From: Oreohelix idahoensis
Taxonomy: Eukaryota > Mollusca > Gastropoda > Stylommatophora > Oreohelicidae
DNA: 64,000 bases
Reading direction: 5' to 3'
Assembly (NCBI GenBank): GCA_024509875.1
Contig: JAMPIV010019844.1
Coordinates: forward strand, 434,001 to 498,000
This document shows, one piece after another, positions 32,105 through 44,183 of the stretch. Numbering within the stretch: position 1 is the first letter of the stretch; every line of letters starts with the position of its first letter. The position numbers and the translations under genes are program-made. Under the pieces are notes generated by a model that was not told where the DNA came from, made no database searches, and saw only the letters and a list, made by a program, of their open reading frames with translations.

Positions 32105-32510
32105 AGTAGACAATCACACTGCTAAGAAGACTGCAGCCAAAGAGATTTGTGATAATTACATTGAAGGTCGGCTGCTATGGATCTCCAACATCTTCTGTCT
32201 CTTGTCTTGATGGTGCACGATAGACTCTTTAATGTCCATCTCTTGAAGTTATTTTCCCACTTATAGCGCTGCCTTCCTCTAGCATGTTTGCCTTCCACTC
32301 TGCCTTCTATTATGGTCTTCAGTAAGATGTTATGTCTTTTTACATGGCCAAAATATTTTAGCTGTCTAATTTTGATCTCCTTCATTAATTCTCTTTTCAC
32401 TCCTTTGTTTTCTGGGACCTCTTTATTTGTTTTCCTCTTTCCATTAGACGTGCCCCCTTCTTCTATATATCCACATCTCAAAGGCCTCAATTCTTTCTTC
32501 TAATTCCTTG
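32105..32510 (-). mobile_element. RTE-like LINE family D, 3' fragment
   Basis: The minus strand encodes KIRQLKYFGHVKRHNILLKT then GRVEGKHARGRQRYKWENN and a degenerate C-terminus ending WLQSS. It is the same family as 8430 and is truncated before the RT core. Confidence 0.78.
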
Positions 32511-32689
32511 TTCATGGTTCTACACCATACAGTAATGAAGAATATATACAGCATTTCATGATTCTCAATTTGAATTTGTGAGTTAGTTGTTTAGATATTA
32601 GTATCTGTCTCATAAAGAGATTATGGAACACAAATACCTACTGCTTCTGAATATCATTAATTTCATTTTTTTGCTCCTTATAGAGCATA

Positions 32690-32855
32690 GAGATGCAAAG
32701 AATGAACCAGAGCTAGGGTACCGCACAAAGGATGGCTGCCGAACGAGCAAAGTGGAAGCAGTTTGTTGCTGCCCTACAAGACACCACCTGGCATGATAGC
32801 CACTGACTGCTTTGACAGTCGGCGGCTAAAAATCAAAGAAGAAGAAGAAGAGAAG
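32690..32855 (+). mobile_element. RTE-like LINE family B, 3' end
   Basis: RMAAERAKWKQFVAALQDT, then the shared 3' region TGACTGCTTTGACAGTCGGC, GGCTAA and a GAAGAAGAAG tail. Only the last 50 codons or so remain. Confidence 0.75.
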
Positions 32856-32859
32856 ATAG

Positions 32860-32950
32860 AGCATAGAACCACCATTGCAGTTGGTCCCGCCAGCCGGAAG
32901 CCTGCAGCAAAGCTTTCATGTACTCTTTCAGCAATTGGTTCCGCAGCAAA
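32860..32950 (-). mobile_element. SINE-like repeat, core family S1
   Basis: The minus strand has CTGCAGGCTTCCGG then GGGACCAACTGCAATGGTGG, the family S1 core. It directly abuts the family B tail. Confidence 0.6.
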
Positions 32951-33036
32951 TGTGTTTTCCAGTCTGCAAAACCAATTTATTTTTGCATTATTGTCATTAT
33001 TAAATGTTACTGAGTTGCAGCTACCCTCTGTTACTA

Positions 33037-33596
33037 TGATGGGCAGTCGAAAAGTTTTGCACTTTACTAAGAAAGCGTTAAGACAGGCGGGATTGCTATG
33101 TATCATTGTAAAGACACACTATTGGTTTACATTTCCCGCGCGTACATGGCGCGCGTGGGGTGCTGTGTGAAAGAGAAATTGGCGGGAAACTGGTTCAGTT
33201 GTGTATAAAGCGGTGTCATGGACAAAATGCACCGGCTCATGCAGCTCATGGCTCCATCGTCTTTGCCCAGCAGTGCGGGTATGAATTCATGCCCCCATCC
33301 ACCATACTCACCGGACTTGGCACCGAGTGACTTCTTCCTGTTTCCAAACATGAAGAATCCACTTCGTGGACATCGTTTTTCTAACGACCAGGACTTGATT
33401 ACTGAACTGGAGACGTGGTTCCGGGCCCAGACGGGGGTGTTCTACAATCAGGGCATCAGGAAGGTGAAGAAGAGATGGGAGAAGTGCATTGCCTTGAGGG
33501 ATGAATACATAGAGAAGGACTAAAGTTCACACCAATTTCCAGGTACGTGCCTTGACTCCTTCATACTAAAGTGCAAAACTTTTCGACCGCCCCTCG
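33037..33596 (+). mobile_element. Mariner (Tc1/mariner) element, internally deleted
   Basis: 560 bp with terminal inverted repeats (GGTCGAAAAGTTTTGCACTTTA at the right end, one or two changes at the left) and TA on both sides. A full mariner is about 1.3 kb. An ORF at 33218-33523 (101 aa) keeps only the C-terminal end of the transposase, including the third-acid motif YSPDLAPSDFFLFPNMK. Its first residues read straight into that segment. The first two catalytic acids and the DNA-binding domain are gone. Confidence 0.93.
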
Positions 33597-33891
33597 TATG
33601 TTCTTTTTCCACTTATTTCATGTGTTATTCAAACACATCTTTTGAAAAATAAAATTTGAATAAATTTTGAATCAAGAACAAAACGTAAATACATCTCACT
33701 TTTGATATTTGTCACACTTTACTCTATTTTGGTATATTGTTCATCTATTTAAAATCTGTTTAAAAACTGGTTACACAAGATAGTAGAGCTGTACATGTTG
33801 TAGGAAAAAATACAAAAGCAACATATCACATAAAACAATAAACAAACCAGGGGATAAAACAGGTAAGAGTCTCTGACAGTATCAGTCTCAC

Positions 33892-34013
33892 CTTGATGTC
33901 AACATAGTAGCAAGAATGGCTTGAGCATCCTCAATCTGTTCCAACAATCTCACAGTAAAAACTTTGTCCAAGAATATTGGGCCTCGTTTCTTGTAGTGTT
34001 CAAAGTTCAATAC
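33892..34013 (-). CDS. Dynein heavy chain exon 9
   Basis: 122 nt starting VLNFEHYKKRGPIFLDKV and ending AQAILATMLTS. It corresponds to the linker segment '..f..f..rG...l......i....ed....l..l..s'. The exon ends with two nt of an Arg codon. Donor GTGAGA. A mariner remnant ends about 300 bp downstream in gene orientation. Confidence 0.92.
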
Positions 34014-34019
34014 CTAAGG

Positions 34020-34375
34020 TAGGATTGATGAAGGAATAGAGAAACATAAATTAGGAAAATAAAGTTTCAAATATGTGTGTATCTGAGTGTGTGCATATGG
34101 TATATATGTGTGTGTGTGTATGTGTCAGTGAGTGAATGTGAAAAATGATAGTAAATGTAATAAAAACTTCTTTATTAAATTGTTGAATTGGTTTGGTTTT
34201 GGGTTTTTGCACATGGACAACTCCATCAGTGCTCCAATCTCCTCCCTTAGATGACACAAGGAAGATCTCAGCACAGTGCATGAACTCTGTAGCATGGGTG
34301 AGGATCCCAATGTTTGTATATAGAACCACACATTCTAGAAATATTTTTGTGGTGCATAGGTTTCCTAATTTTTAA
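34020..34375. other. Dynein intron with GT/TATG microsatellite
   Basis: A GTGTGTATATG-type tract lies at about 34073-34130. Nothing else recognised. Confidence 0.45.
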
Positions 34376-34379
34376 ATTT

Positions 34380-34650
34380 GCCAGGGCAGCGGCCATATGG
34401 CCTACTCTTTACAATTTCCAACTGCCCAGGGATTTTTAACATGCAACTTGCACGAGACCTATTTTTTTGCCCTTATCTGAGAAGGTTAAGCATTTGATCT
34501 CACTACCCAGGAGATCAGGGGGGAGTATGACATCCTTAGCAACCACTGGGTCTGAAAAAAATGTCTATCAATTATATTCCCTGTACTGGAAATGAACCCG
34601 GTACTTTTAGAATTAGAGATGGACGCAATACCTCTTAGTCACTCTGACCC
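34380..34650 (-). mobile_element. tRNA-derived SINE
   Basis: The minus strand starts GGTCAGAGTGACTAAGAGGT (A-box-like) and has GGGTTCATTTCC (B box) about 35 nt later. A long body includes CCCTGATCTCCTGGG and GGCCATATGGCCGCTGCCC. It is not a tRNA gene, because the arms do not close. Confidence 0.7.
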
Positions 34651-34699
34651 CAAAATAAATTTGAATTATTAAATTAAATTCTTTATTATAATAGAAAAA

Positions 34700-34815
34700 A
34701 AATGGGATGGAATTTCACCAAATTGAGAGAATGGCACAGGACTAGAGAACTTAGCATGAATTAGTTGAAGGCCTATGCTCCTAGGGGCGCTGGTGGGTAA
34801 TGAATGAATGTCATA
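34700..34815 (+). repeat. RTE family C-type 3' end
   Basis: GAAGGCCTATGCTCCTAGGG followed by GTGGGTAATGAATGAATG resembles the 3' ends at 17105 and 54580. Body diverged. Confidence 0.45.
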
Positions 34816-34819
34816 ACAC

Positions 34820-35390
34820 TGTTTTTTTCTTCTCAGAAAGTACTAATACTATGAGCTTGATAGTAATCCACATGCATTTCCTTTCATTTTTATATATAAC
34901 ATAACTATTTTTAGTTATGAATAACACAATGTATATTAAATGTCTACTATTACTCCACGCTTGGGCAGTAATTTCTGCTTTGGCCAAGTTAATTCTTTGT
35001 CTGATAATGAAAGTTGAATGGCATGACCATGTCTCAAGATCAAACAGATCGTCCAGTGCCAACCTTAAAAGGACAGTCTCCAGAAAAAGAAAAATGAAGC
35101 AGACCAAAGGCATGCTGTCTCTCTCTCATGTCTTTTTCTTTCATGTGGAACATACTGCTGCATCCACTGCTTGTTACCTATTTCCATTTTGGGCCAACAT
35201 TTTCCAAGATGTCCTGGTTACCTTAACTTGCTTTACCACTGTTCTCTCCAGTTTCTTTTTGGCCTCCCCATTTTTGTCTCTTCCTGTGTGGGTTCCAGCC
35301 AAAGGCATGTCTGATTATAGAAATGATTTACATTGGTTTCTTAGATTTAAAAACAAAACTCATACCCCAGCAACAACGTTTGAAGTAAAA
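34820..35390. other. Dynein intron, no feature seen
   Basis: Open frames here (34917-35573 region) overlap exon 8 on the other strand and show no family match. Treated as chance. Confidence 0.4.
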
Positions 35391-35396
35391 ATTTAC

Positions 35397-35493
35397 CTGC
35401 TCTGTCCATTCCTCTTCTATCATCCTCATCTTGACCTCCAGCTCCAGCTCTCGACTTGCTCCCCTGCATATTTCTTCTACTTCTGCCTTATGT
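35397..35493 (-). CDS. Dynein heavy chain exon 8
   Basis: 97 nt. It completes the Lys codon, then HKAEVEEICRGASRELELE and ends EEEWTEQ. It matches 'hk..ie.IC..A..E..ie.kl..i...W'. The acceptor is ACACAG and the donor GTAAAT. This exon has no ATG-led ORF of its own and was found by matching the family pattern across the junction. Confidence 0.88.
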
Positions 35494-35849
35494 CTGTGTG
35501 TGGAAAAGCATCAGCTCAAGATTTAACCAACATAAAATCACTTCTAGTTAACATCAACATGTTGTTTCACTGATAAATTTGTAATATTTCAGCACTCTAC
35601 CATAAACGTTTTCACAGAATGAAATATGTTTTTTTTTAACACATAAGGACTAAACAAACAAGTCTTATGAAAATAAAAAGAAATCAAACACAAGATGATA
35701 ATTAGGAACACTGCAATATGTTTTTGGGCAGCATTTAAAAAACTGTTGGATAATAGGAGTTTCTTTACCACAAACAGGAATAAGAGAGATATCACATATC
35801 AGTCAGAAGACAAAGCAGTGCAAAGACATATTGAAATTCACTATAGTAC

Positions 35850-35959
35850 TTGATAAGTCCAATGTCCAGCAAGTAATTCATTCTGAAGACATTCCCCTCC
35901 AGCTGGAAGGAACTGTGGGACACTTGCATCACTTGAAGCCAATGGCGGTTGCGAATTTC
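35850..35959 (-). CDS. Dynein heavy chain exon 7 (RHW motif)
   Basis: 110 nt beginning EIRNRHWLQVMQ and ending LLDIGLIK. The (K/R)xRHW signature is diagnostic of the dynein linker. The donor is taken as CAA|GTACTA, leaving two nt of a Lys codon. This donor makes the next exon join as LIKHKAEVEEIC, matching the family's 'LLKHK..iE.IC' pattern. Confidence 0.92.
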
Positions 35960-36095
35960 CTGAAACAGAAAGAATGCAATAAGGCTAATAAGACTATGCA
36001 TTATTTTATTACTAAATGTCATTAACATCTGTGTGCCATTTTATTTACCAATAAGAATAATTAACAAATGAAGTGATAATTAGATACATGAAGTG

Positions 36096-37162
36096 TTGAC
36101 GACGGTTTCACTGTGTGAAGTAGCTTGGAAATTTTGTTTATTTTGGTATCAAAATTTTTGCACCTCGAAACATTCTCTCAACTATGAACACACGTTCACA
36201 TACCATTGTTGATGATGATTGTTGATGTGTTAACACAAATGAGAAGGGCTCATATGAGTGTTCATAAGCAGTCACGACATGATGGCTCACGAAGTCTTGG
36301 GTTAACAACTGTTCACAACGATCGTGTATTTTTTTATTGATGTTGGTAGAACAGTCAGTGTGATTTTGAGCGAACTAGAGGCGTTCTGCCCTCTGGAGGT
36401 GTGTGTGTATGGAGCATGCCATTCTATTCATGTATGTGGAATAATTATTGATTATGTATATCTCAACGTTAGAATTCTATTGGAGTTTGATAGATTCATG
36501 TAAGCTCAAGGTAGGAGCTGTGTAATTCACCCAGTGATGGCTGATTGCAGTATGTCCATTCGTTAAAGAACAATTATACAGAAACGAGGTACATTATCTT
36601 CATACAAACCACGGGTTCTAATAGCTTGGTACCTGTCTGGTGACAGTCCTTTAAACTTCGAGTGCGTATTCGCCCGTGAACAGAGGCTCAGGTAGCCAAT
36701 TCGTTATTTACAAGTCAATGACAGACTTACGTGTGCTATCCGCACAAAATTCATTACATTTCTTACTAGAAATCACTAGCAGGATTTCTGAAGCACCAAG
36801 CATTCATATTGATTGAGAAAAACGTATCTTGTATCTTGATTGTGAACTGTAATGTGTTGTCTAATGGAATAACCTGTATCACGTAATTAAAGTGTAGAAG
36901 TCATCTATTCCAGGAGTCCGAGAACATTTTATCTAAGTGTGATGTTCCAGATGTTGTTGTGCAGTCTGTAGTATCGTGGCATTGCCTAGTTTCACAGAAC
37001 ACCTCCTAACACATCATTAAGTCAAGAGAAGCCATCATCAAACAACAAGAAGCCCTACAGACAACTTACTAACACAACACGGGAAGATTCACACCACCTT
37101 CTCAACATTCAGGAATGTAGAGAAACATACAACATTAAAAGTTAGTAAAGAACTCCGCGACA
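36096..37162. mobile_element. Possible solo LTR
   Basis: The sequence begins TGTTGACGACGG and ends AAAGAACTCCGCGACA, so TG...CA borders about 1.07 kb apart. No second copy is in the window and I found no convincing target duplication. AGATAC occurs near both sides but not at the borders. Confidence 0.3.
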
Positions 37163-37164
37163 TT

Positions 37165-37975
37165 AGTAGAGATACTCTATCCCATTAATCTTGGCACACA
37201 ACAGAAGTCATAACATCTTTCTTCTAGTTCTTCTTGCAAAAGTGTTCAAATTAATTGTTTACGGTTTGCCATCATGAGTGAGTATCAGAATCCAAGATGA
37301 AAGTTAAGATAAACAGCAAAATGTTAGACTGGCCTGCATGCCCAATTCTCAACTCTTTGACTCCAGAACAATGGTCAGACCATTGGTCAGTTTTAATGTC
37401 CATGCCGAAACAACAGTCAGGCCTTTGTTTTTAGTTTATAACTAATAAATCCCCAAATTCACCCGTTTAACCCAGTTCATGTTTTAAAATGCACAAAATG
37501 ACTTCCATTACTTTTTAAACAAACAATATGATTATAGTTAAGCAACATGGGTATGTGTTTTTATGTTATTATTACAATTTGTGTGATGATTCACGTGTTT
37601 GCTTTTTTTATTGCTACAGTAATATGTCATGTTTTATATCTACAAATTCTAATCTTAAGTGAGTAATTGCATCAATCTTACTAGGAAACATTGTTGATGA
37701 TTGTTTGATAGTCATGGTTTGTTGTCAAATGGTGGGATCGGTGCAGAAATGTTAGACTCAATAGATTTAGCTGATAAGTGGACGGGGCCCTAGCCTGAGC
37801 CATCAAAATGCAACAGAGCTAGACCTACAGTTACATCTAATGACTAGTCATAGATGGAAGATGAAGCTAGGGATATTGTTAAAACTTGAAACAAGTGTAG
37901 AAAGTTTTTATGTAATGTTATTCTAGTTTATTTGTTTGAAAATTACGTAGTGCAGTAATGCATATATTTTGTGAT
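37165..37975. other. Dynein intron with possible LINE 3' relic
   Basis: At 37310-37370 GTTAGACTGGCCTGCATGCCC resembles the CR1/L2 3' UTR seen at 18160. The rest is unrecognised. Confidence 0.4.
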
Positions 37976-39314
37976 TTTTATAAGGAACCATAGTAAAAAT
38001 CAGTTGAAGAAAGAAACAAAAGCCAGAGTCAGGAAGAATCCTCTCAAGAGAGAAGTATGACGCAGACGCCTGATGAAAGCCAGTCAGTGGAAGTCAGGGT
38101 GCTGACATCTCTTCTAGCGACGAAGGCAAAAACTAGAATAGGCACTTGGAACATACGAACAATGCAGGAAGCCATAGGACAGATTAGGTAGCTAGAGAGA
38201 TGAGACGATACAAAATAAAACTCTTAGGACTAGCAGAAACGAGAATAAATGGAACTGGTGAATTCATGACCAATACAGGGGAAAACATCATGTATTCAGG
38301 ACAAAAGAATGAAGACCACACACACACAGAAGGGGTTGCTTTTATGATGTTCCAGGAAGCCAGAAAAGCATTAACACAATGGGAACCAATATCACCCAGG
38401 ATAATAACGGCAAGATTCCAGGGAAAAGGAAGAAAAATCACCATCATTCAGTGTTATGCCCCTACTAACAATACAGATGATGATAAGAAGCAAGATTTCT
38501 ATGATGAACTCCAAGGAACACTGGACAAAACACACAGGACAGTAATGGGAGATTTAAATGCAAAAGTAAGAGTAGACAATAAAGACTGTGAACTAATCAT
38601 GGGAAAGAATGTCTTAGGAAACAGAAATGAAAATGGAGAGCTTTTTGTAAACTTTTGTGATTTGAATGATCTGGTCATCGGAGGGACTATCTTCCCACAC
38701 AAAGACATACATAAGACTACATGGAACTCCCCAGATGGGCGCACACAAAATCAGATAGACCACTTCACCATAGAAAGAAAATGGAGACGCTGCCTACAAG
38801 ATGTTAGAGTAAAGAGAGAAGCTGACATGGCGTCAGACCACCACCTTCTCCTAGCATCACTGAGGATAAAATTGAGGGTGCACAAAGACAGCAGAAAGAT
38901 CAAGCCCAAAGTATAATACTCAGAACCTTATGAACAAAGACACAAGGGTTCAGTTCAACCTAAAGTTGAGAAATAGATTTGAAGCACTTGAGAACCTGGA
39001 AGAGGAAAGTATAGATAATCATTGGTGCACAATTCAGGAAGCATACAGGAATACATGTGAAGAAGTTCTTGGCAAAAGAAATAAACAACAGAAGGAATGG
39101 CTCACAGAAAACACATAGAACCTCATAAGAGAAAGGAGAGACATCAAACAGCAAGTAAACAACTGTAAAGAACAGAAAACACAACTGCTCACAATATATT
39201 GGGAGCTTAACAGGAAAGTGAAAAAGAGTGCCAGGCAAGATAAAAGAGAATTTATTGAAAAACTAACAGAGGAAGCCGAGATTGTGACAAAAAAGGAGAC
39301 TTGAAAACATTATA

Positions 39315-40301
39315 CAGTAGACTTTCAATTATTCGGGTGCTAGGGCAAAAAAATTGACCCGGATAATCTCCACCAAAAAATAATCGGAAAACATATAGGA
39401 AAATAATTAAAACAAAAACTAAAAATTATCCTACATACTTACCCTTTTATTTAAAATATGACAGCAAAGAAGTTTGTTTTTTCCCTCTGTTCACTTTTCG
39501 GCAAATGGTGCTACGCAGATTTCGCAACATTAGCTTATTGGCAAGGGTACTATCTTCCTGTTGCTTCAAATAATCGAGTAGGCTTTCAACGTTAGTTAAA
39601 GCAGCACTGTGCTGTATACTTTTCTCTTGTATGAGGGTGCCTTCTTCCCGATCTGTGTCATCAGTAGCTGCAGGTTCATTAGTAGTAACACGTTGCACAA
39701 TCTCTTCATCATTTAAAACTTCATGTCCAGGAAAATTATCATCTGCATTTATCCAATCGTGCACAGTTTCCTCGTCAACATTCACAAATACATTTATCCC
39801 ACGTAAATTATGCAATAATTCAGGCACCGCTTCGTTGACACTATTCTCAAAACCATAAAATTCTTCATCATTCCCCGGTAAAAGTTTCCGCAATGATTTC
39901 TTTATAGTAGAACTTTTTATCAATCTCCAAGCAGCAGATATTTCATAGATGGCATCCAATACGGTAAGTTTTTTCCAGAAATCAAGTAAATCATCACCAT
40001 CGTAGTTTAAATTTACAATTTGACGTGATGCGCCCACCCGCTTACATCAAAACTAAACAATGAATCTAAGCGCGCCCAAATAATAATTTGCGAACACATC
40101 ATCGACCAGAAATCCTGGTCGATGATGTGTTCGCAATTTCACCAGTTTAATTTTCTGGTACATATTATGCAGTCGAATGAAAAATTATTTTTACATTTTA
40201 AATAATATTTTGAAATGTTATTTAAAAATTTCGGAATTTTTTACTGCCTCGGTTAATCCGCAACCTGGTTAATGCGACCCCGAATAATCGAGAGTCTACT
40301 G
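39315..40301 (-). mobile_element. Tigger/pogo-type DNA transposon remnant
   Basis: 987 bp between inverted ends CAGTAGACTTTCAATTATTC and CAGTAGACTCTCGATTATTC, flanked by TA (39313-39314 and 40302-40303), inside LINE family E. The minus-strand ORF 39447-40037 (196 aa) is the C-terminal part of a pogo/Tigger-like transposase (LDAIYEISAAWRLIKSSTIK). The N-terminal CENP-B-like domains and most of the DDE core are absent. It contains a 22-bp perfect hairpin at 40088-40136. Confidence 0.88.
40088..40136. repeat. Perfect 22-bp inverted repeat with 5-bp loop
   Basis: TTGCGAACACATCATCGACC plus AG, loop AAATC, then the exact reverse complement. It lies inside the Tigger remnant between the transposase fragment and the right terminal repeat. 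Confidence 0.97.
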
Positions 40302-42029
40302 TACAAAATTACTAGAACTTTATCTAAGAAACAGCTAAATCACAATACAACAGTGAAGAGCAGAGAAGGACAAAACATTAGGTATGAAGAGAAACAAAGG
40401 GCCAGATGGGCTGAATATTTTAAGGAAATCCTAAGCCAAAACCAACCAATACAGCAACCCATCATAGAACCAGCAGAAGAGCCAATACAGTACAACATGA
40501 ACCCACTCACTAAACAAGAGATCTCTCGGGCAATAAAACAGCTGAAAAATGGGAAGGCTGCAGGACCAGATGGAATACCACCAAAAGCCCTGAAGGCAGA
40601 TATACCATACATTACAGAGTTGCTACACTGGCTCTTCAAGAAAATCTGGGAAAAGAGGCCATCCCAAAGAGCTGGAAGGAAGGTCACATTATCAAGCTGC
40701 CAAAGAAGCTGCCATTATCAAGCTGCCAATCTTGACTGTATGTAGCAACTGGAGGAGTATAACACTACTAACAGTTGCTGGAAAAATTGTGACCAGAGTT
40801 TTGTTTGACTGTATTAAGAAGGCGGTGGATGACAAACTCAGAGAGGAACAGGCAGGATTTCATGCAGGAAGATCATGCATAGACCAGATAGCAACACTCA
40901 GAATCATCATAGAACAATCAAATGAGTGGCAGACCCCCTTGAATATAAATTTTGTGGACTTCGAAAAAGCTTTTGACAGTATAGACCATACTGTGATTTG
41001 GAAAATCCTGAGACATTATGGAATCCCAGAGAAATTCATTAAAATCATCCAAGATTTCTACCAGGAGATCTCATGCAAAGTAGTACACAAAGGAAAACTA
41101 TCAGAGCCCTTCACAGTACACAGTGGGGTCAGCTATCACCAACAATTTTTCTCATGGTCATAGACTGGGTTATGAGACAGACAACAGAGGGAGAGAAAAA
41201 TGGAATACGGTTGACATTTAACAAACAACTGGAAATCTAGACTTTGCAGATGATTTGTGCCTTCTATCACATAGATAGCAAGATATGCAGGAGAAAACAA
41301 ATAGATTTGTAACAGAAACAGCAAAGATGGGACTGCACATAAATGTAAATAAAACAAAGGAAATGAGAATAAATAATAGGCAGATGGACTCAAAGATCAA
41401 TGATCAAGTCATTGAAGAAGTAGAAAGCTTTACATATCTGGGGAGTAACATTGACATAGGAGGGGGAACAGCTGGTGACGTCTGCTCAAAGATAAATAAA
41501 GCAAGATGCGCTTTTAATGCCCTTCGACCAATTTGGAACTCCTCAGCTATATCCAGAGAGAACAAAATTAAAGTCTTTAACTCAAATGTGAAGTCAGTCT
41601 TGCTGTATGGCTCAGAGACATGGCATGTCTCAAAGAGTATCACCTCCAAGCTACAGACATTTGTAAATAGATGTCTCTGACGGATCCTCCGTATAAGATG
41701 GCAGATGTAATAACAAATATAGAGCTAAGGAAAAGATGCGGGCAACAGCCAATACAAACAGAAATTAAGGTAAGAAAGCGGGGATGGATAGGACATACAC
41801 TCAGAAGAGAAAAATCAAGCATAGCCAGAATTGCCCTTGACTGGAACCCACATAGGAAAAGAAGTGTGGGGAGGCCAAAGAGAACTTGGAGAAGAACTGT
41901 TGAAAATGAGGCTAGGGAAATAGGAATGACTTGGGCACAGCTGAAAAAGACAGCCCAGAATAGAAATCGATGGACAGCAACTGTTTCTGCCCTATGCTCC
42001 ACAAGGAACGAAAATGAATGATGATGATA

Positions 42030-43236
42030 GAAAAAATGGTGTGAATAACACAAAATGTACTAAATGTGGCCATAATCAATGTTTTATAACTTTCTAAATG
42101 GACTGCCTTGATGTTTTAAGACTAATAAAGTTTTAATGTCACCAAGAATAAATTGTCTTTGGTAAGTTCATATTCTACTGTAAACTTTTTAGTGTTTTTC
42201 AATTTACATACATGTTTTTATGTGTACTAAATGTACTTGTGTAATACGTTCATGTTTATAGAAAAGATTTACATAAAATTTACAATAGAAGATGGTATAC
42301 TTCACTGTTTAGAATCCTTCCAAAATAATTCCGGCACAGGGTGAAAAATAATTACAGAATTAAAGAGTTAAATAAAGTTTGTTTTCTCTTTCCTTCATCT
42401 AATTAAAAAACCTTTTCTCTTCTAAAAGTCAGGTTTCAAGGACAATTACCAGTATTTTTACGAACATCTCATTTCATCTAAACAGTTGGAGTAGCAAATG
42501 TAATGAGTTATAAAAGTATAAAGTGCCCTACTATCATTTTGTATGAGCAGTCAAGTCACAAATACCATACCTGTGGTTACAGATGATATTTAATTGAAAA
42601 TTTAAGAAGACTGATTAGACAAGAAGTGGTAAACCTGCAATGGATTAGCATGAACTTTATAGCAAGGACAGGGAAGCAAATCTATTTGAAAAACTCTGAA
42701 TAGTCATTCCTGATAGGTCATACATGACAGCATGCATGGCAAACACATGCAACACATTCATCCAAAGTAGAAAGAAACAATGTTAATTTAAGGAGAAAAA
42801 AGGAAATTAATTGATAATATGAAGTCCAACAGTGGGTCAAAAAGAAATTTTAAAATCATTAAAAATATGTATTGTGCAAACAATGTTTATGTAACACCAC
42901 TTCATTTACTGCAAAGTCAAGGGAAAAAAGAGAAAACAACAACCAATAAACATGAAAGATAAAAATATTGTATAAAACTTGTATACATACATACACACAT
43001 TCTCCTTCCTTCCAACCAATAATTATTTCCCAATGTTTTCAAAAACCAATATTAAAATGAAAGGAACTGTGTACAGGTTGAAGGGAGTTCACCTCGCCTC
43101 AATGTGGCAAAATTTTATTCAAAAACAAAAAAACTAGAAATGAGCTAGATCAAAATCAAACACTCACAAAAAAAATATTCCACCTCACTGACAACCAAAC
43201 AAAACTGAATACTGACAGTTTAAAAATATAAATGAT
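42030..43236. other. Dynein intron, no feature seen
   Basis: AT-rich, no ORF or recognised repeat. Confidence 0.4.
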
Positions 43237-43926
43237 TTAACTGATTCAGTACGTAATTATTTTCAGCTCTGGACGGAATTATTTTTAAGCCCCAAAAATT
43301 TACACATACATAATTTACGTTTACTGACAATGTGTGTCTAATCATGAGTTAAGTATAACATATTATATATCAAATTAAAGTACATTGGATGAACAATATA
43401 AATCAATATGCCTTCCTAGCTAATTTTATGTTATGTTTATGTTATAACAGATAACATGTACACGGAAAAAAAGATAACTTGAAATTTTGAACAAAAATCT
43501 TCGACTTACGTAAGGCTTGTAACATAAATTGTTATCACAATACAGTTTCACTGCTCTCTTTGTGCAGGTAATCCATTTAGAAACACAGAAAAAGTAAGAA
43601 AGTTATGATTGATCACACAGTTTGTTCACTGTTCACATATTAGTAACATATCCTGTGTGTTTTCGGCTATTATGGCGATACAACAAAACACGATTAAAGA
43701 TGAAGATAAATGTGAAAAAATCCCTTCAAACGCAAATAAAAGACGTTGAAGCTTGTTAAAATTTGCCCAGTTTTGTGTTTACTTCTGTTCGAGATAAATT
43801 CTGGGCAGTATAAAATATCAGAATAGAAAGAAACAACGAAATAAATCAGCATCTTTTAAAAGATCTTGCGGACTCAGTGGTCGGCCATTGCGTCTTTCAA
43901 AAGATCTTGCGTACGGAATCAGTTAA
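43237..43926. mobile_element. TTAA-flanked MITE (piggyBac-type)
   Basis: TTAA at 43237-43240 and 43923-43926. Just inside are inverted ends CTGATTCAGTACGTAA and CTGATTCCGTACGCAA (two differences). An AAAAGATCTTGCG motif is duplicated near the right end (about 43858 and 43900). No transposase is encoded. The TTAA target points to piggyBac; the family itself was not recognised. Confidence 0.55.
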
Positions 43927-44183
43927 AAAGTAGTGTACAGTAGTGAAGAAAAAAAGTACAAATTATGAAGAAAGCAACATGCATAGTGAAGTGTCTTTAC
44001 TTACTTCAGCAGTGGAATATTTATTTTCCTGTTGATGAATTATTGGGGTTATTTTTCAAAACTTTAATGTCATGCTGGAAGAAGCAAGAATTAAAATAGT
44101 AGAAAGGTTAGTGTCAGAGGCAGATGGTAGCTCATAATATGATAATAATTTTGCGGATGTAATCTGAAAAGCATATAAGTATT

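Larger units (their letters stand above)
37980..42025 (+). pseudogene. RTE-like LINE family E, degenerate, split by a DNA transposon
   Basis: Endonuclease from 38129 (TRIGTWNIRTM, LLGLAETRINGTGE, VMGDLNAKV, NQIDHFTIERKW, SDHHLLLASL). RT resumes after the Tigger insertion: NGKAAGPDGIPPKAL, EEQAGFHAGRSCIDQI and FVDFEKAFDSIDHTVIWK. The catalytic region near 41235 is damaged. The C-terminus follows: TYLGSNIDIGGGTAG, YGSETWHVSKSI, RGWIGHTLRREKSSI and RKRSVGRPKRTWRRTVE. It ends at 42021 with TATGCTCCACAAGGAACGAA and a (TGA)n tail. There are many stops and frameshifts, so this is an old copy. Confidence 0.88.

Noticed and set aside
34917..35573. 218-aa plus-strand ORF
   Set aside because: It overlaps dynein exon 8 on the other strand, is hydrophobic and compositionally odd, and matches no family I know.
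39447..40037. Host gene of the jerky/CENP-B type
   Set aside because: The ORF lies between TA-flanked inverted repeats and encodes only a transposase C-terminus.
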